A DNA stretch of 64,000 bases from Bacteroidota bacterium (lineage in GTDB: Bacteria > Bacteroidota > Bacteroidia > AKYH767-A > OLB10): the NCBI GenBank assembly GCA_023251535.1, contig JAHEYP010000001.1:272178-336177 (forward strand), in the 5' to 3' direction. Position 1 is the first letter of the stretch; each line of letters opens with the position of its first letter. The translations under genes were made by a program, and so were the position numbers. Under the pieces are notes generated by a model. That model saw only the letters and a list, made by a program, of their open reading frames with translations, was not told where the DNA came from and searched no databases. Of this stretch, positions 1 through 9,500 are shown one piece after another.

Positions 1-104
1 AATTCGCCCGTATTCTCTATTCGCGTTAAGCTCTTCCCTGGAGCTATTATCCGATCATTATTACCGAATGTGCTGCGCGACTAACCCAAAGGCAGCGTTA
101 TTAT

Positions 105-113
105 TATCTTTGC
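105..113 (+). promoter_or_regulatory. Bacteroidota -7 element (TATCTTTGC)
   Basis: TATCTTTGC fits the TAnnTTTG -7 consensus of Bacteroidota housekeeping promoters. It lies only 3 bases before the ATG at 117, so the transcript would start at or next to the start codon. I see no convincing -33 element. The 104 bases before it hold no gene that I can support. Confidence 0.6.
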
Positions 114-116
114 ACT

Positions 117-584
117 ATGAATACACTAAGCTTCGACGATATCTACATGGAGCTTGCACAAAATCTTTCTCGCAAATCACATTGCGTAAAAATGAAAGTT
201 GGTGCAGTAATATCGAAAGACACACGAATAGTTTCGTTAGGATATAATGGCCCGCCAGCAGGAACACATAACTGCGACGTTGAATGGCCTGAAGAAGGTT
301 GTCCGAGAGACCGCAAAGGCGGATGCTCTTTAGCATTACATGCTGAAGCGAATGCAATTCTCTACGCGGCAAAAAACCAAATCACCATGGAAAACGCTAC
401 GCTTTACGTAACCTTAGCACCGTGTTTACCATGCGCAAGAATAATTTACACCACAGGAATTAAAAAAGTCATTTACCTCGATTCATACGCCGAATATAAA
501 GGCCTCGATATTGAAGAAGGAGTTGAATTCTTGAATCGCTTTGGAGTAAATGTTGAGCGATATAAACGCCCAGAAGGAAAATGA
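117..584 (+). CDS. dCMP/cytidine deaminase family protein
   Basis: Probable deoxycytidylate deaminase, a cytosolic zinc enzyme that converts dCMP to dUMP for dTTP synthesis. The zinc site is visible: HAEANA with H75 and catalytic E77, then PCLPC with C103 and C106. The 155-residue length is normal for the family (ComEB-like). The start is fixed by a -7 promoter element directly upstream. The stop overlaps the next start in an ATGA, so it should be co-translated with the S41 protease gene. A related nucleoside or riboflavin-type deaminase is less likely, because the N-terminal layout and the cysteine-rich insert (CPRDRKGGCS) are typical of dCMP deaminases. Confidence 0.9.
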   Translation: MNTLSFDDIYMELAQNLSRKSHCVKMKVGAVISKDTRIVSLGYNGPPAGTHNCDVEWPEEGCPRDRKGGCSLALHAEANAILYAAKNQITMENATLYVTLAPCLPCARIIYTTGIKKVIYLDSYAEYKGLDIEEGVEFLNRFGVNVERYKRPEGK

Positions 585-2164
585 TGAATGAAAATACCAA
601 GAGGAGCATACTACTCCCATTTATCTTAGGCATTGTATTAGCAGGCGGAATTTTTATTGGGAGCAAATTAGTAGTTCCACAAAAGAAATCGTCGTACAAT
701 AAAATTTCTGATGTACTCGATTATATTCAGCAAGAATATGTCGACACCATCAATCGTGATCAGCTAACCGATAAATCGATCGAGAAAATTCTCGAACAAT
801 TAGATCCCCATTCTGCTTACATTCCTGCGTCTGAATTACAAGCAGCTAACGAACCATTAGAAGGAAACTTCGAAGGGATCGGAATTGAATTCCATTTGCA
901 GGAAGATTCGATCATGGTGGTAAGCGCGATTCCCGGTGGACCTAGTGAACAAGTAGGACTGATGGCCGGCGACAGAATCGTACAAGTTGACGGAAAAACT
1001 GTGGTAGGAAAAGACATCAACAACGAAAAAGTAATGAAGTTGTTGAGAGGAAAGGGCGGCTCGAAAGTGAAAGTAGGAATCTATCGCCGTGGACATGCAT
1101 CCTTGATGCCATTCACTATTACTAGAGGAAAAATTCCGATTTATAGTATCGAAGTAGCATACATGGTAAATGCAAACACTGGCTATATTAAACTTAGTCG
1201 CTTTGCAGCAACAACCTACGATGAATTCATGAAAGCTGCCGAAAGCCTCGAAGCAAAAGGCATGAAGCAAATGATTCTCGATTTACGTGGAAATCCAGGA
1301 GGATATTTAGATGCAGCAACAGCTATCGCTGATGAATTTTTAGCAGGAAAAAAACTGATTGTTTACACGCAAGGGAAAGCTCGTCCGAGGACTGAATACA
1401 ACGCACATGTTGACGGCACTTTTGAAACAGGAAAAGTTGTTGTACTTGTTGATGAAGGATCTGCTTCGGCATCTGAAATTTTATCGGGCGCATTACAAGA
1501 CTGGGATCGTGCTACTATCGTAGGACGACGAAGCTTCGGAAAAGGATTAGTACAAGAACAAACTCCTTTCCCTGATGGATCAGCTGTGCGATTAACAATT
1601 GCTCGCTATTATACTCCTACAGGAAGAAGTATCCAGAAACCTTATCAGAAAGGGGTTGAAGCATATGAAGAAGAAGTTTATGATCGTGTAAAACATGGAG
1701 AGCTATTATCGAAAGACAGCATTCACTTTGTTGACTCGTTAAAATACAAAACACCAGGCGGTAAAATTGTTTATGGTGGCGGAGGAATTATGCCCGATGT
1801 ATTTGTGCCGATGGACACTACCTATGAAAGCGATTATCTCAATAAAGTATTCGGCTTAGGACTCATCAATCAGTTTGCGTATGATTATGTCGATCAAAAT
1901 CGATCGATGATTTCATCGTACACTAACGCTATGGATTACCGAAAACGTTTTATGGTTGACGATAAGATGTTCAATGCATTTATAGCTTTCGCTGAAAAGA
2001 CAGGAGTAAAGAAAGACGAAGCAGGAATTAAGCGTAGCGGACCATTATTAAAGAATCAATTGAAAGCCTATATCGCACGTTTGAAATGGCAAAACGAAGG
2101 ACTTTATCCTGTGCTGCAAGACTTCGACAAAACATTCAACAAAGGTTTAGAGCAACTGAAATAA
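581..2164 (+). CDS. S41 family C-terminal processing peptidase
   Basis: Membrane-anchored, periplasm-facing serine protease of the CtpA/Prc family, which trims or degrades envelope proteins from their C-termini. An N-terminal hydrophobic segment (about residues 9-29) serves as signal anchor. A PDZ domain lies at about 95-180. The S41 core follows at about 190-380 with the Ser-Lys dyad: S296 in GSASASE and K321 in FGKGLVQ, 25 residues apart as in E. coli Prc. The 527 residues include a C-terminal extension of about 150 residues, common in Bacteroidota homologues. ATG codons at 581 and 584 are both possible starts. Second gene of an operon with dCMP deaminase upstream and a membrane protein 7 bases downstream. 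Its substrate cannot be read from the sequence. Confidence 0.93.
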   Translation: MMNENTKRSILLPFILGIVLAGGIFIGSKLVVPQKKSSYNKISDVLDYIQQEYVDTINRDQLTDKSIEKILEQLDPHSAYIPASELQAANEPLEGNFEGIGIEFHLQEDSIMVVSAIPGGPSEQVGLMAGDRIVQVDGKTVVGKDINNEKVMKLLRGKGGSKVKVGIYRRGHASLMPFTITRGKIPIYSIEVAYMVNANTGYIKLSRFAATTYDEFMKAAESLEAKGMKQMILDLRGNPGGYLDAATAIADEFLAGKKLIVYTQGKARPRTEYNAHVDGTFETGKVVVLVDEGSASASEILSGALQDWDRATIVGRRSFGKGLVQEQTPFPDGSAVRLTIARYYTPTGRSIQKPYQKGVEAYEEEVYDRVKHGELLSKDSIHFVDSLKYKTPGGKIVYGGGGIMPDVFVPMDTTYESDYLNKVFGLGLINQFAYDYVDQNRSMISSYTNAMDYRKRFMVDDKMFNAFIAFAEKTGVKKDEAGIKRSGPLLKNQLKAYIARLKWQNEGLYPVLQDFDKTFNKGLEQLK

Positions 2165-2171
2165 TCTCCGA

Positions 2172-3569
2172 ATGAAAGCAACAGAAAGGCAACTGTGGTG
2201 GATCGCTGTTTTATTGATAGCACTCTCACGGTTGCCTTTTATTTTTTATGGCTACGGATCAGAAGAAGATGCTTGGGCACTGCCCTTGGTAACAGAGAGA
2301 ATTGCGAATACACATCATTACGAAGTATCGAGGTTACCGGGACATCCATTTCAAGAGTTAGCATATACATTGATTTGGGATAAAGGTCCGGTAGTTTACA
2401 ATCTGCTTACATTGATAATTAGCACTGCTGGTATCGGAGCTTTCATGCTAACTTTGATGCACCTCCGAAATAAAAATTGGTTGCTCGCAGGAATTGCATT
2501 GGCAGCAACACCGATAGTTTTCATTAACTGTACCAACGACATGGATTATATGTGGGCGATATCATTTATGATGATAAGCTTATATGCAATTTTCAGAGAC
2601 AGAATAGTACTTGCAGGGATATTTATTGGAATGGCAGTTGGATGCAGAATTACGAGCGGAGCAATTGCCCTACCCTATTTGTATTTGATCTATCAACTCA
2701 CAAAAGGCGATCATCGATTGAAATCGGCATTCATCTTTTGTGCATCTATCGGGATAACCACACTTATTATTTTTATTCCGGTGTTGATGAATTACGGACT
2801 ATCATTCTTCACCTATTATGAGCACTTCCCAATACCAGGCTTTGCAAAAAACTTCTACAAAGGAAGTATTGGCGCCTTCGGTACAATCGGATTTGCAGTG
2901 GTCGTATTTTATCTAATTAAAATTCTCCAGCGAAGAAAAATAATTCATCACGCAATCGATAATCATCGTAAAATTTCAGCGCAAGTATTAATGATGAGTT
3001 CTGCAGCGATAATGCTATACCTCATTGCATTTATAAAACTTCCGCTGAAGTCGGCCTTTATTATTCCCCTGACGCCATACATCTGGATGAATGCCGCATT
3101 ATTACTCGAGAAAAAAGAAATACGTATTGCAGCGATTGCCATGATAATTTCTTGCTTTTTACTGGGAATAAATTTAGCAGATCCGTTGCGAGGATCATCG
3201 GTTAGCAGGTGGAGTATTGAAAAAGAAATCGCGGGACAAAAAATAGCCATCGATCCAATTTCAGGAGTATTCTCAGCCGACATCAGCAAGCGAGTACAAC
3301 GAACAACCTACGCGAAAGCTGTATTACAACAAACCGATACGATACAATCGAAAACCTATATCATTGCCGGTTGGTGGTTAGCCGACATACTGGTACTTCA
3401 ACGAGGGAAAGAAAATAAGAATGTCGTGTTTGGCTATTACACCGAACAAGACAGTTTAAAAAACATGAAGGCAAACAACTATCAAATTTATTATTTGCCT
3501 CAGCAAGAAGAATACAACGATCTCCGCTTTAAAGGAAGCTTCACCAAGGCATATGCCAAAGCATTATAA
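2172..3569 (+). CDS. polytopic membrane protein, putative GT-C-fold glycosyltransferase
   Basis: A protein of 465 residues with about ten hydrophobic segments. The first extracytoplasmic loop carries an acidic cluster (YGSEEDAW, near residue 30). That is where GT-C enzymes such as the GT39/GT87/ArnT type, which use lipid-linked sugars, keep their catalytic acid. The soluble C-terminal tail (about 380-465) has no motif I recognise. The gene starts 7 bases after the S41 protease stop, so it probably shares that operon. Its stop (TAA at 3567-3569) overlaps the stop of the converging thioesterase gene. The glycosyltransferase call rests on topology and the acidic loop only. A polymer or flippase role is possible. 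Confidence 0.55.
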   Translation: MKATERQLWWIAVLLIALSRLPFIFYGYGSEEDAWALPLVTERIANTHHYEVSRLPGHPFQELAYTLIWDKGPVVYNLLTLIISTAGIGAFMLTLMHLRNKNWLLAGIALAATPIVFINCTNDMDYMWAISFMMISLYAIFRDRIVLAGIFIGMAVGCRITSGAIALPYLYLIYQLTKGDHRLKSAFIFCASIGITTLIIFIPVLMNYGLSFFTYYEHFPIPGFAKNFYKGSIGAFGTIGFAVVVFYLIKILQRRKIIHHAIDNHRKISAQVLMMSSAAIMLYLIAFIKLPLKSAFIIPLTPYIWMNAALLLEKKEIRIAAIAMIISCFLLGINLADPLRGSSVSRWSIEKEIAGQKIAIDPISGVFSADISKRVQRTTYAKAVLQQTDTIQSKTYIIAGWWLADILVLQRGKENKNVVFGYYTEQDSLKNMKANNYQIYYLPQQEEYNDLRFKGSFTKAYAKAL

Positions 3570-4007
3570 AGCTTGTAATCCGGGTTCGTAAGCGATTACC
3601 TTTTGCTTCCAAGATTCAGGAACATTCATCGTTTCATTCCTAGTATAATCGAAACAAACCTGAACTGACTTACCAGTAGCGGCAATATCTTCATCACCAT
3701 TAACCACTACTACAATTTTATACTCTACCTCGAAGCTTTTGGTACCGAATTTACTCACGCGCGAATAAACATAAACCTCGTCGTTGAGTAGAATAGGACG
3801 CTTATAATCGATTTCCATATGAGCGAGGATGATACCCTGCTCCTTCCACTCGATAGGCTCATTCACCACCTCATTAAAATACTTCACACGGGCCAATTCG
3901 AAATAGGTAAAATGATTGGCATTATTCACATGACCCATTTGGTCTACATCCTTAAAACGGACCTGAATTAGGGCCCTATGGCGGTATAATTGCTTTTCTT
4001 GACTCAT
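3564..4007 (-). CDS. acyl-CoA thioesterase, hotdog fold (YbgC/4HBT family)
   Basis: A 147-residue single hotdog domain, probably hydrolysing acyl-CoA or acyl-ACP thioesters in the cytosol. The family signature is near the N-terminus: VRFKDVDQMGHVNNANHFTY, where the Asp and the GHVNN stretch correspond to the 4-hydroxybenzoyl-CoA thioesterase active site. The length fits a single-domain member. A -7 element (TACCTTTGG on the minus strand, 4028-4036) lies about 21 bases before the ATG. The gene is divergent from the GIN-domain lipoprotein gene and converges on the GT-C-like gene with overlapping stops. The substrate is unknown. Confidence 0.85.
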   Translation of the reverse strand: MSQEKQLYRHRALIQVRFKDVDQMGHVNNANHFTYFELARVKYFNEVVNEPIEWKEQGIILAHMEIDYKRPILLNDEVYVYSRVSKFGTKSFEVEYKIVVVVNGDEDIAATGKSVQVCFDYTRNETMNVPESWKQKVIAYEPGLQAL

Positions 4008-4027
4008 TTTTTACATCTTTTACTGCG

Positions 4028-4036
4028 CCAAAGGTA
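4028..4036 (-). promoter_or_regulatory. -7 element for the thioesterase gene
   Basis: Minus-strand TACCTTTGG matches TAnnTTTG, with the ATG at 4007 about 21 bases on. It is paired with a divergent plus-strand element at 4067-4075. Confidence 0.55.
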
Positions 4037-4066
4037 ATGAGTAAATGATTGCAGGCAATGATTTTA

Positions 4067-4075
4067 TATCTTCGC
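4067..4075 (+). promoter_or_regulatory. -7 element for the GIN-domain gene (TATCTTCGC)
   Basis: TATCTTCGC fits the TAnnTTYG form. It lies downstream of the longest possible start (4049), so it argues that the gene really begins at 4100. Confidence 0.55.
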
Positions 4076-4099
4076 AACAGAACTCTTAATCGCCAGATC

Positions 4100-4819
4100 A
4101 TGAAAAAAGGCAATTTAACAATTACAAGTATCATAGCAGGATTGTTCCTAATGCTTTCAATGACCTCTTGCTTTAATCAAGTTGAAGGAATTGGCCCTGT
4201 TATCAATAACAGTCGCGATATAAAAAGCTTTAATGCATTAGAGCTTGAAGTGCCCTGTAATGTTACTTTAGTTATTTCAGACGAAGTAAAATGCGTTGTA
4301 TCGGCACAATCGAACATCAACGAAGTAATCGATATCAAAAATGATGGAGATCGTTTGATAATTGAATCTAAGAAAAACATTCAGCCTACAAAGCCTGTAG
4401 AAATAACACTATCAACAGCAGCACTAAAAGAATTACGCATTGATGGATCGGGCGATATAAAAGTTATTAATCCAATTAAAGGCGACGATATTCAGGCGAA
4501 CGTAAATGGATCTGGTGATATTGAAATGCCTGTAGATGTTAACCAAGTTCGATCAAAAATAAATGGATCGGGAGACATTACGATAACAGGTCGTGCCGAC
4601 TATCATAAAATCCAAATCAACGGATCGGGATCTGTTTTAGCCTACGGACTTAATGCTGATAAATGCAGAATAAAAATCAACGGTTCGGGAGAAGTTGAAC
4701 AAACATGCGGAAGCAATTTAGAAATTAATATTGTAGGAAGCGGTACTGTAAAATACAAGGGTTCTCCTGCAATAAAATCTGACGTAACTGGCAGTGGAGA
4801 AGTAAGGAAAGAAAATTAA
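4100..4819 (+). CDS. lipoprotein with GIN domain (DUF2807 family)
   Basis: Putative outer-membrane or periplasmic lipoprotein of 239 residues. The N-terminus has a signal with a lipobox (LSMTSC), so the mature protein probably starts at that Cys. The rest is a beta-rich domain built on seven evenly spaced turns of the form xGSGxV/I (DGSGDI, NGSGDI twice, NGSGSV, NGSGEV, VGSGTV, TGSGEV), the hallmark of DUF2807 head GIN domains. The function of the family is unknown. The start at 4100 is preferred over 4049 because the promoter element at 4067-4075 and a proper lipoprotein signal both follow the earlier ATG. Confidence 0.85.
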   Translation: MKKGNLTITSIIAGLFLMLSMTSCFNQVEGIGPVINNSRDIKSFNALELEVPCNVTLVISDEVKCVVSAQSNINEVIDIKNDGDRLIIESKKNIQPTKPVEITLSTAALKELRIDGSGDIKVINPIKGDDIQANVNGSGDIEMPVDVNQVRSKINGSGDITITGRADYHKIQINGSGSVLAYGLNADKCRIKINGSGEVEQTCGSNLEINIVGSGTVKYKGSPAIKSDVTGSGEVRKEN

Positions 4820-4832
4820 TTCAACGATTACA

Positions 4833-5999
4833 GTGAAATTACTATTTCTTACATCAAGGTTTCCGTTTCCTCTCGAAAAAGGGGATAAACTACGTGCTTA
4901 TTACCTTATCAAATCATTAAGCAAGCATTTCGATATTTATCTATTTGCAATTAATGAAACAGCAGTACCTCAGAAAGATCTTGATGAATTAAAACCCTTT
5001 TGCAAAGCTATTGAAGTTGGAATTGTAAATAAATTCTCTTCCGTTTTATCGATTGCAAAAAACACTTTCAATAAAAATATTCCATTTCAAGTCGCTTATT
5101 TTTATGATGAAAAAGCGATGCAGCAGCTAAGCGCTTTCACCGAAAAACATCAACCGGAAGCTATGTTTTGCCATTTGATTCGCATGAGTGAATATGCGAA
5201 GCAATTGAATATTCGCAGAAGTGTTTTAGACTATATGGATACCTTTTCAAAAGGGATGGAACGCAGAGGAGAAAAATCAAATCCTCTGATGAGCATTCCT
5301 GTTAAAATCGAGCAAGGAAGATTAACAAAATACGAGCACGATATTTTCGACAACTTCCGTCATAAAATCATTATTTCAAAGCAAGATCGTGATTGGCTAC
5401 CTCATGCCGAAAACAATAAAATTGAAGTAGTAGCCAATGGTGTCGACACAGATTTCTACACTCATTCGAAAAGCGAAAAGAAATATGATTTGTTGTTCGT
5501 TGGGAACATGTCGTACCCACCAAATATTCTTGCAGTACAATATGCGGCGAAAGAAATAATGCCTTTGTTTAAGTCGGCAGGAAAGAAAACCAACTTACTC
5601 ATTGCAGGAGCTACACCTACTAGCGAAACTATATCCTTAGCCTCCGATCAAATTATTATCAGCGGCTGGGTCGACGATGTAAGAACAGTATTCAACGAAT
5701 CAAGGATTATGATTGCTCCTATGCTCATCAGCATCGGCTTACAAAACAAAATCCTTCAAGGAATGGCGATGGAGATCCCGTGCGTGATTTCCTCTTTTGC
5801 CAATAATGCGCTGGGAGCAACACCGGAAGTAGAAGTATTGATAGCAGATAATCCTGCAGAATATTTCAATCAGATAGAGAGACTTTTAAACGACGAAGAC
5901 TTACGGTTACGCATTACCGAAAATGCTAGAAAATTTGTAGTGAAAAATTTCAATTGGGATGAAAACACCAATAAGATCACGCAAATGATCTTATCCTAA
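4833..5999 (+). CDS. glycosyltransferase family 1/4 (GT-B fold)
   Basis: Cytosolic or membrane-associated GT-B glycosyltransferase of 388 residues. The N-terminal half opens with LLFLTSRFPFPLEKGDKLRA, a signature of the TIGR03087-like sugar transferases linked to exopolysaccharide loci. The C-terminal half contains DLLFVGNMSYPPN and the donor-site region IAPMLISIGLQNKILQGMAM, whose family counterpart is the EX7E-type loop. In this gene the usual first Glu position reads as Ile/Ser, while Gly, Leu and the N-K-I-L-Q-G-M-A-M-E stretch are kept. The start codon is GTG. It lies 13 bases after the GIN gene, so it could be co-transcribed. Its end overlaps the converging PAP2-like gene by 9 bases. 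Acceptor and sugar are unknown. Confidence 0.85.
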   Translation: MKLLFLTSRFPFPLEKGDKLRAYYLIKSLSKHFDIYLFAINETAVPQKDLDELKPFCKAIEVGIVNKFSSVLSIAKNTFNKNIPFQVAYFYDEKAMQQLSAFTEKHQPEAMFCHLIRMSEYAKQLNIRRSVLDYMDTFSKGMERRGEKSNPLMSIPVKIEQGRLTKYEHDIFDNFRHKIIISKQDRDWLPHAENNKIEVVANGVDTDFYTHSKSEKKYDLLFVGNMSYPPNILAVQYAAKEIMPLFKSAGKKTNLLIAGATPTSETISLASDQIIISGWVDDVRTVFNESRIMIAPMLISIGLQNKILQGMAMEIPCVISSFANNALGATPEVEVLIADNPAEYFNQIERLLNDEDLRLRITENARKFVVKNFNWDENTNKITQMILS

Positions 6000-6578
6000 T
6001 AATCCGAATAATATTCCCGAAGCAGAGCCTGCTATAATTTCGGGTAAGGTATGTCGCTTTAACACCAACCTCGACCACGCCACGACTACTGAAAAAGGCA
6101 AAGCTACAATTCCGGCAATAGGATTCACTTTAATAATCATCATGCAAATATAAAAGGAGCTAGCAGCATGCAGAGAAGCTTTTATCTTTAAGTTGATAAT
6201 CGACATTACTAAAAGCATAAAGAAAAAAAACAGTACACCGTGACGCATTGATTCAGGATAATTATAATAGTATAATATTCCAGACATAACAGCCATCAAC
6301 AATAATAAATAAGGGTACAATGTAGCCCTCTGCTTTCTATCACTTACATCGAAGTTAGTGATTAATCCCTTTTTCGCTTGCCAATAATTATTGATGGTTA
6401 TTGGCATAATCACAACAAACACAATTAAGAGAAAAGCTGAAATTGTAGTTTTGACATCATAAAACAGATATCCGTAAATCAACACAAAAACAGAAATAGT
6501 AACTAAAGGATGTCCGATAATTGAAATGCGATAGGCGATCTTTTCCAATCGTCCTGAAGGAACATTGCTACTTTCCAT
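5991..6578 (-). CDS. PAP2-like (lipid phosphatase-related) integral membrane protein
   Basis: A protein of 195 residues with about six hydrophobic segments. The motif order resembles type 2 phosphatidic acid phosphatases: a K-x-R stretch (RKQRATLYP), then KASLHAA in place of the PSGH box, then SRLVLKRHTLPEI, which matches the third box SRx5Hx3(D/E). The second box lacks the canonical PSGH, so activity is uncertain although a His is present. The reading frame extends upstream to 6644 inside the kinase gene, but the ATG at 6578 lies just 1 base after the kinase stop and gives a natural N-terminus, so I chose it. It is the last gene of the regulator-kinase operon and may act on undecaprenyl or phospholipid phosphates. 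Confidence 0.6.
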   Translation of the reverse strand: MESSNVPSGRLEKIAYRISIIGHPLVTISVFVLIYGYLFYDVKTTISAFLLIVFVVIMPITINNYWQAKKGLITNFDVSDRKQRATLYPYLLLLMAVMSGILYYYNYPESMRHGVLFFFFMLLVMSIINLKIKASLHAASSFYICMMIIKVNPIAGIVALPFSVVVAWSRLVLKRHTLPEIIAGSASGILFGLLG

Positions 6579-6579
6579 A

Positions 6580-9500
6580 CTAATTCGAAGCATCTTTATC
6601 GAGGTTGTCAATCTCCTTTCTAAATCCATTAATAACAGCATCAATAACTTGATTGATACGATTTATATCAGACTTAAGCTGTTCAGGACTTCTCTTCTTA
6701 TCGCGATAGTTTTCAATACTTCTAATAGTATCTTTTAAAGAAACAATTCCTGCACCATCAATAGTAGGTTTAATTTTATGCGCGAGCGTTGCAATGGCAT
6801 CCATTTCACCTTTTTCGAAATGTTCGTACATACGCTCTATGATTGGAGGAATAGTTTCAATAAAAATGCTTAGCATTCGCTTGAGGAATGTAATATTATC
6901 ACGAGCATCACGTCGTAATAATGCAAGATCATATAAACTCTCTCCTACTGGCACCGGGCGTTTACGTACAGGGAAACGCTTTTTAATTGGCATTGTGAAA
7001 TTCGACTTTCCTGCAAAAAGATTAATAATCTTCTTGTATAAGTTTTCTTCTTTAAACGGTTTTACCAAGAAATCATTCATCCCCGCCGACATAAATTGTC
7101 GCTGCACTTGCTTAGTAGTATTCGCCGTAAGCGCGATGATTGGAATTTTCGCTTTCTTTTTATCCTCTGAACTTCGAATTAAATAAGTGGCCTCTACTCC
7201 ATCAACTTCCGGCATTTGAATATCCATTAAGATGAGATCATATTGGCGTTTATTAAAAAGCTCTACTGCTTCGCGTCCATTAGAAGCCACATCCACCATC
7301 AAGCCCCAGTCTTGCAACATCGCTTCAACGATGAATTGATTTACGCGATTATCTTCAGCAAGCAAGACACGTAAAGGTCCTAACTGGCTAACAGCAAACA
7401 CAGATCTATCATCTTGTTCTTGCTCTTCAACCGCTGCTTTTTGATAAGGAATTGTAAAGGTAAAAGTACTTCCTTCACCAGGGGTACTTTCAACACCTAT
7501 ATAACCACCTTGACGTTCAACAAGATTTTTTGAAATCGCTAAACCTAGTCCGGTACCTCCGGTAATGTTTGCAGTTTCTGGATTCAACTGCGTGAAGCTT
7601 TCGAAAATAGAATTTTGTTTTTCTGCAGGAATTCCGATACCAGTATCTTTCACCGAAAATTCTACCCACAACAAATCACCTTCTTCTTTTTTGATTCGAT
7701 GTGATAAAATGATTTCGCCATGCAAAGTAAATTTAACGGCATTACTGAGCAAGTTCAATAATATTTGATTCAAACGATATGGATCACCGATAAGAGAAGG
7801 CATTGGAGGTCCTTCGCTCAAATGACGCAACATCAAATCTTTTTCTTCCGCCTTATAAATCTGAATTTGAACTGCGGTATCTGCTACTCTAAACGGATCA
7901 AAAATTACTTTCTCAAACGTAAGAGTTCCCGATTCAATTTTGGCAATATCAAGAATGTCATTAATAATCACCAATAGATTACCAGCAGTAGTACTTAACA
8001 CATCGATATAACTTCGCTGAGTTGTGGAAAGTTCTGTTTTTTGAAGTAGACGAGCCATCCCTAAAACTCCATTCAAAGGAGTTCGCAATTCATGCCCGAT
8101 GTTAGCCAAGAAATACTCCTTTGCTCGAACCGATTCCTCTGCCTGCTGTTTAGCGGTAATCAATTCCATTTCTACCTTCTTACGCTCAGTAATATCGAGT
8201 ACCGTACCGAACATAAGAATAGGATAACCTCTCGAATCAAATTGAATTCGTCCTCTACCATTAATGATTTTCCTATTCCCCTTAATCGTTAAAATTCGAT
8301 ATTCGACATTAAAATTATTTTTTGACTTCAAGGCGTTTTCAATCACCTCTTTAATATTATCGCGGTCCTCTTCAATAATGGTATTTAACAACTCATCAAA
8401 AGTAAGTGCAGGAGCACCCGGATCACGATCCCAGATAAGGTTAGTACCAATCGACCACTCCGTTTTACCTGTAGCGATATCTAACTGCCAAGAACCTAAA
8501 TTCGCCAACTGTTGAGCCTCCAATAAACGTTGCTCGTTGAGTTTCATTTTTTGCTCCGACACTTCACGCTCAGTGATATCGGTTAATGTGCCGAATACTT
8601 TCACTAACACATCGTGCTCGTCGCGTTGCAATTTGGTAGTCACTTGCAATGACTTCACTTCGCCATCAGGACAAACGATGCGATAGTTGATTGTATAAGT
8701 ATCTTTCCTTTGAGAAAGCGTTGCAGTTTTCTGTCTTACATCAGCAATATCTTCGGGATGAACGGTAGCTTCAAATTCAGCATATGTAGGAGCTCCTAAT
8801 TCAATCGGACGTTTCCAAATATGGAAACATCCCGGAGACCAAGTAATTTTGTGGGTAAGCACATCAAACTCATAGCTACCTGTTTTAGCCAACTCTTGAG
8901 CTTCATTTAATCGCTGTTCATTTAACCGAAGAATTTCTTCTGTTCTTTTCTGTTCCGTAATATCTATAACGGTACCGAATATCCGAACAACATTACCTTT
9001 CTCATCACAGAAAGGCATTGCTACTGTTTTAAGAATTTTCTCTCCCGAAGGGACAAGAATTCGATAAGTTACATTTGCTCTTTCGTTGGGAGTTTTCAAA
9101 GAAAATACTGCCTCTAAAACGCCTTTAGAATCCTCAGGATGCACAAATTTTCCTATTTCATTAAGTGAAGGTGGGCCCAATACAACATCACGTTCCCAAA
9201 TCGGAAACATCCCAATTGACCAACTTATCATTCGTGTTTCCAAGTTGATCTCCCAATTACCAGCCTTTGTTAATTCTTGAGCAATAATCATTCGTTGCTC
9301 ACCAATTTTCAACAGCTCTTCATTACGCTTACGATCGGTAATATCGGTGCAAATAGCAAGAACTTGCTTTTCATTGTTGATTCCTAAAAAAGGAACTTTC
9401 ACCGTATCGAAATAAATAACTTCACCATTCTTTTTTGAAAAAACTTCTTCAATACGAATAGCAACACCGCTATCGATAACACTTCTATCAACACGATTAT

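Noticed and set aside
857..1270. A 137-residue minus-strand frame inside the S41 protease gene
   Set aside because: Composition follows the opposite strand's codons; the sense gene has full catalytic motifs.
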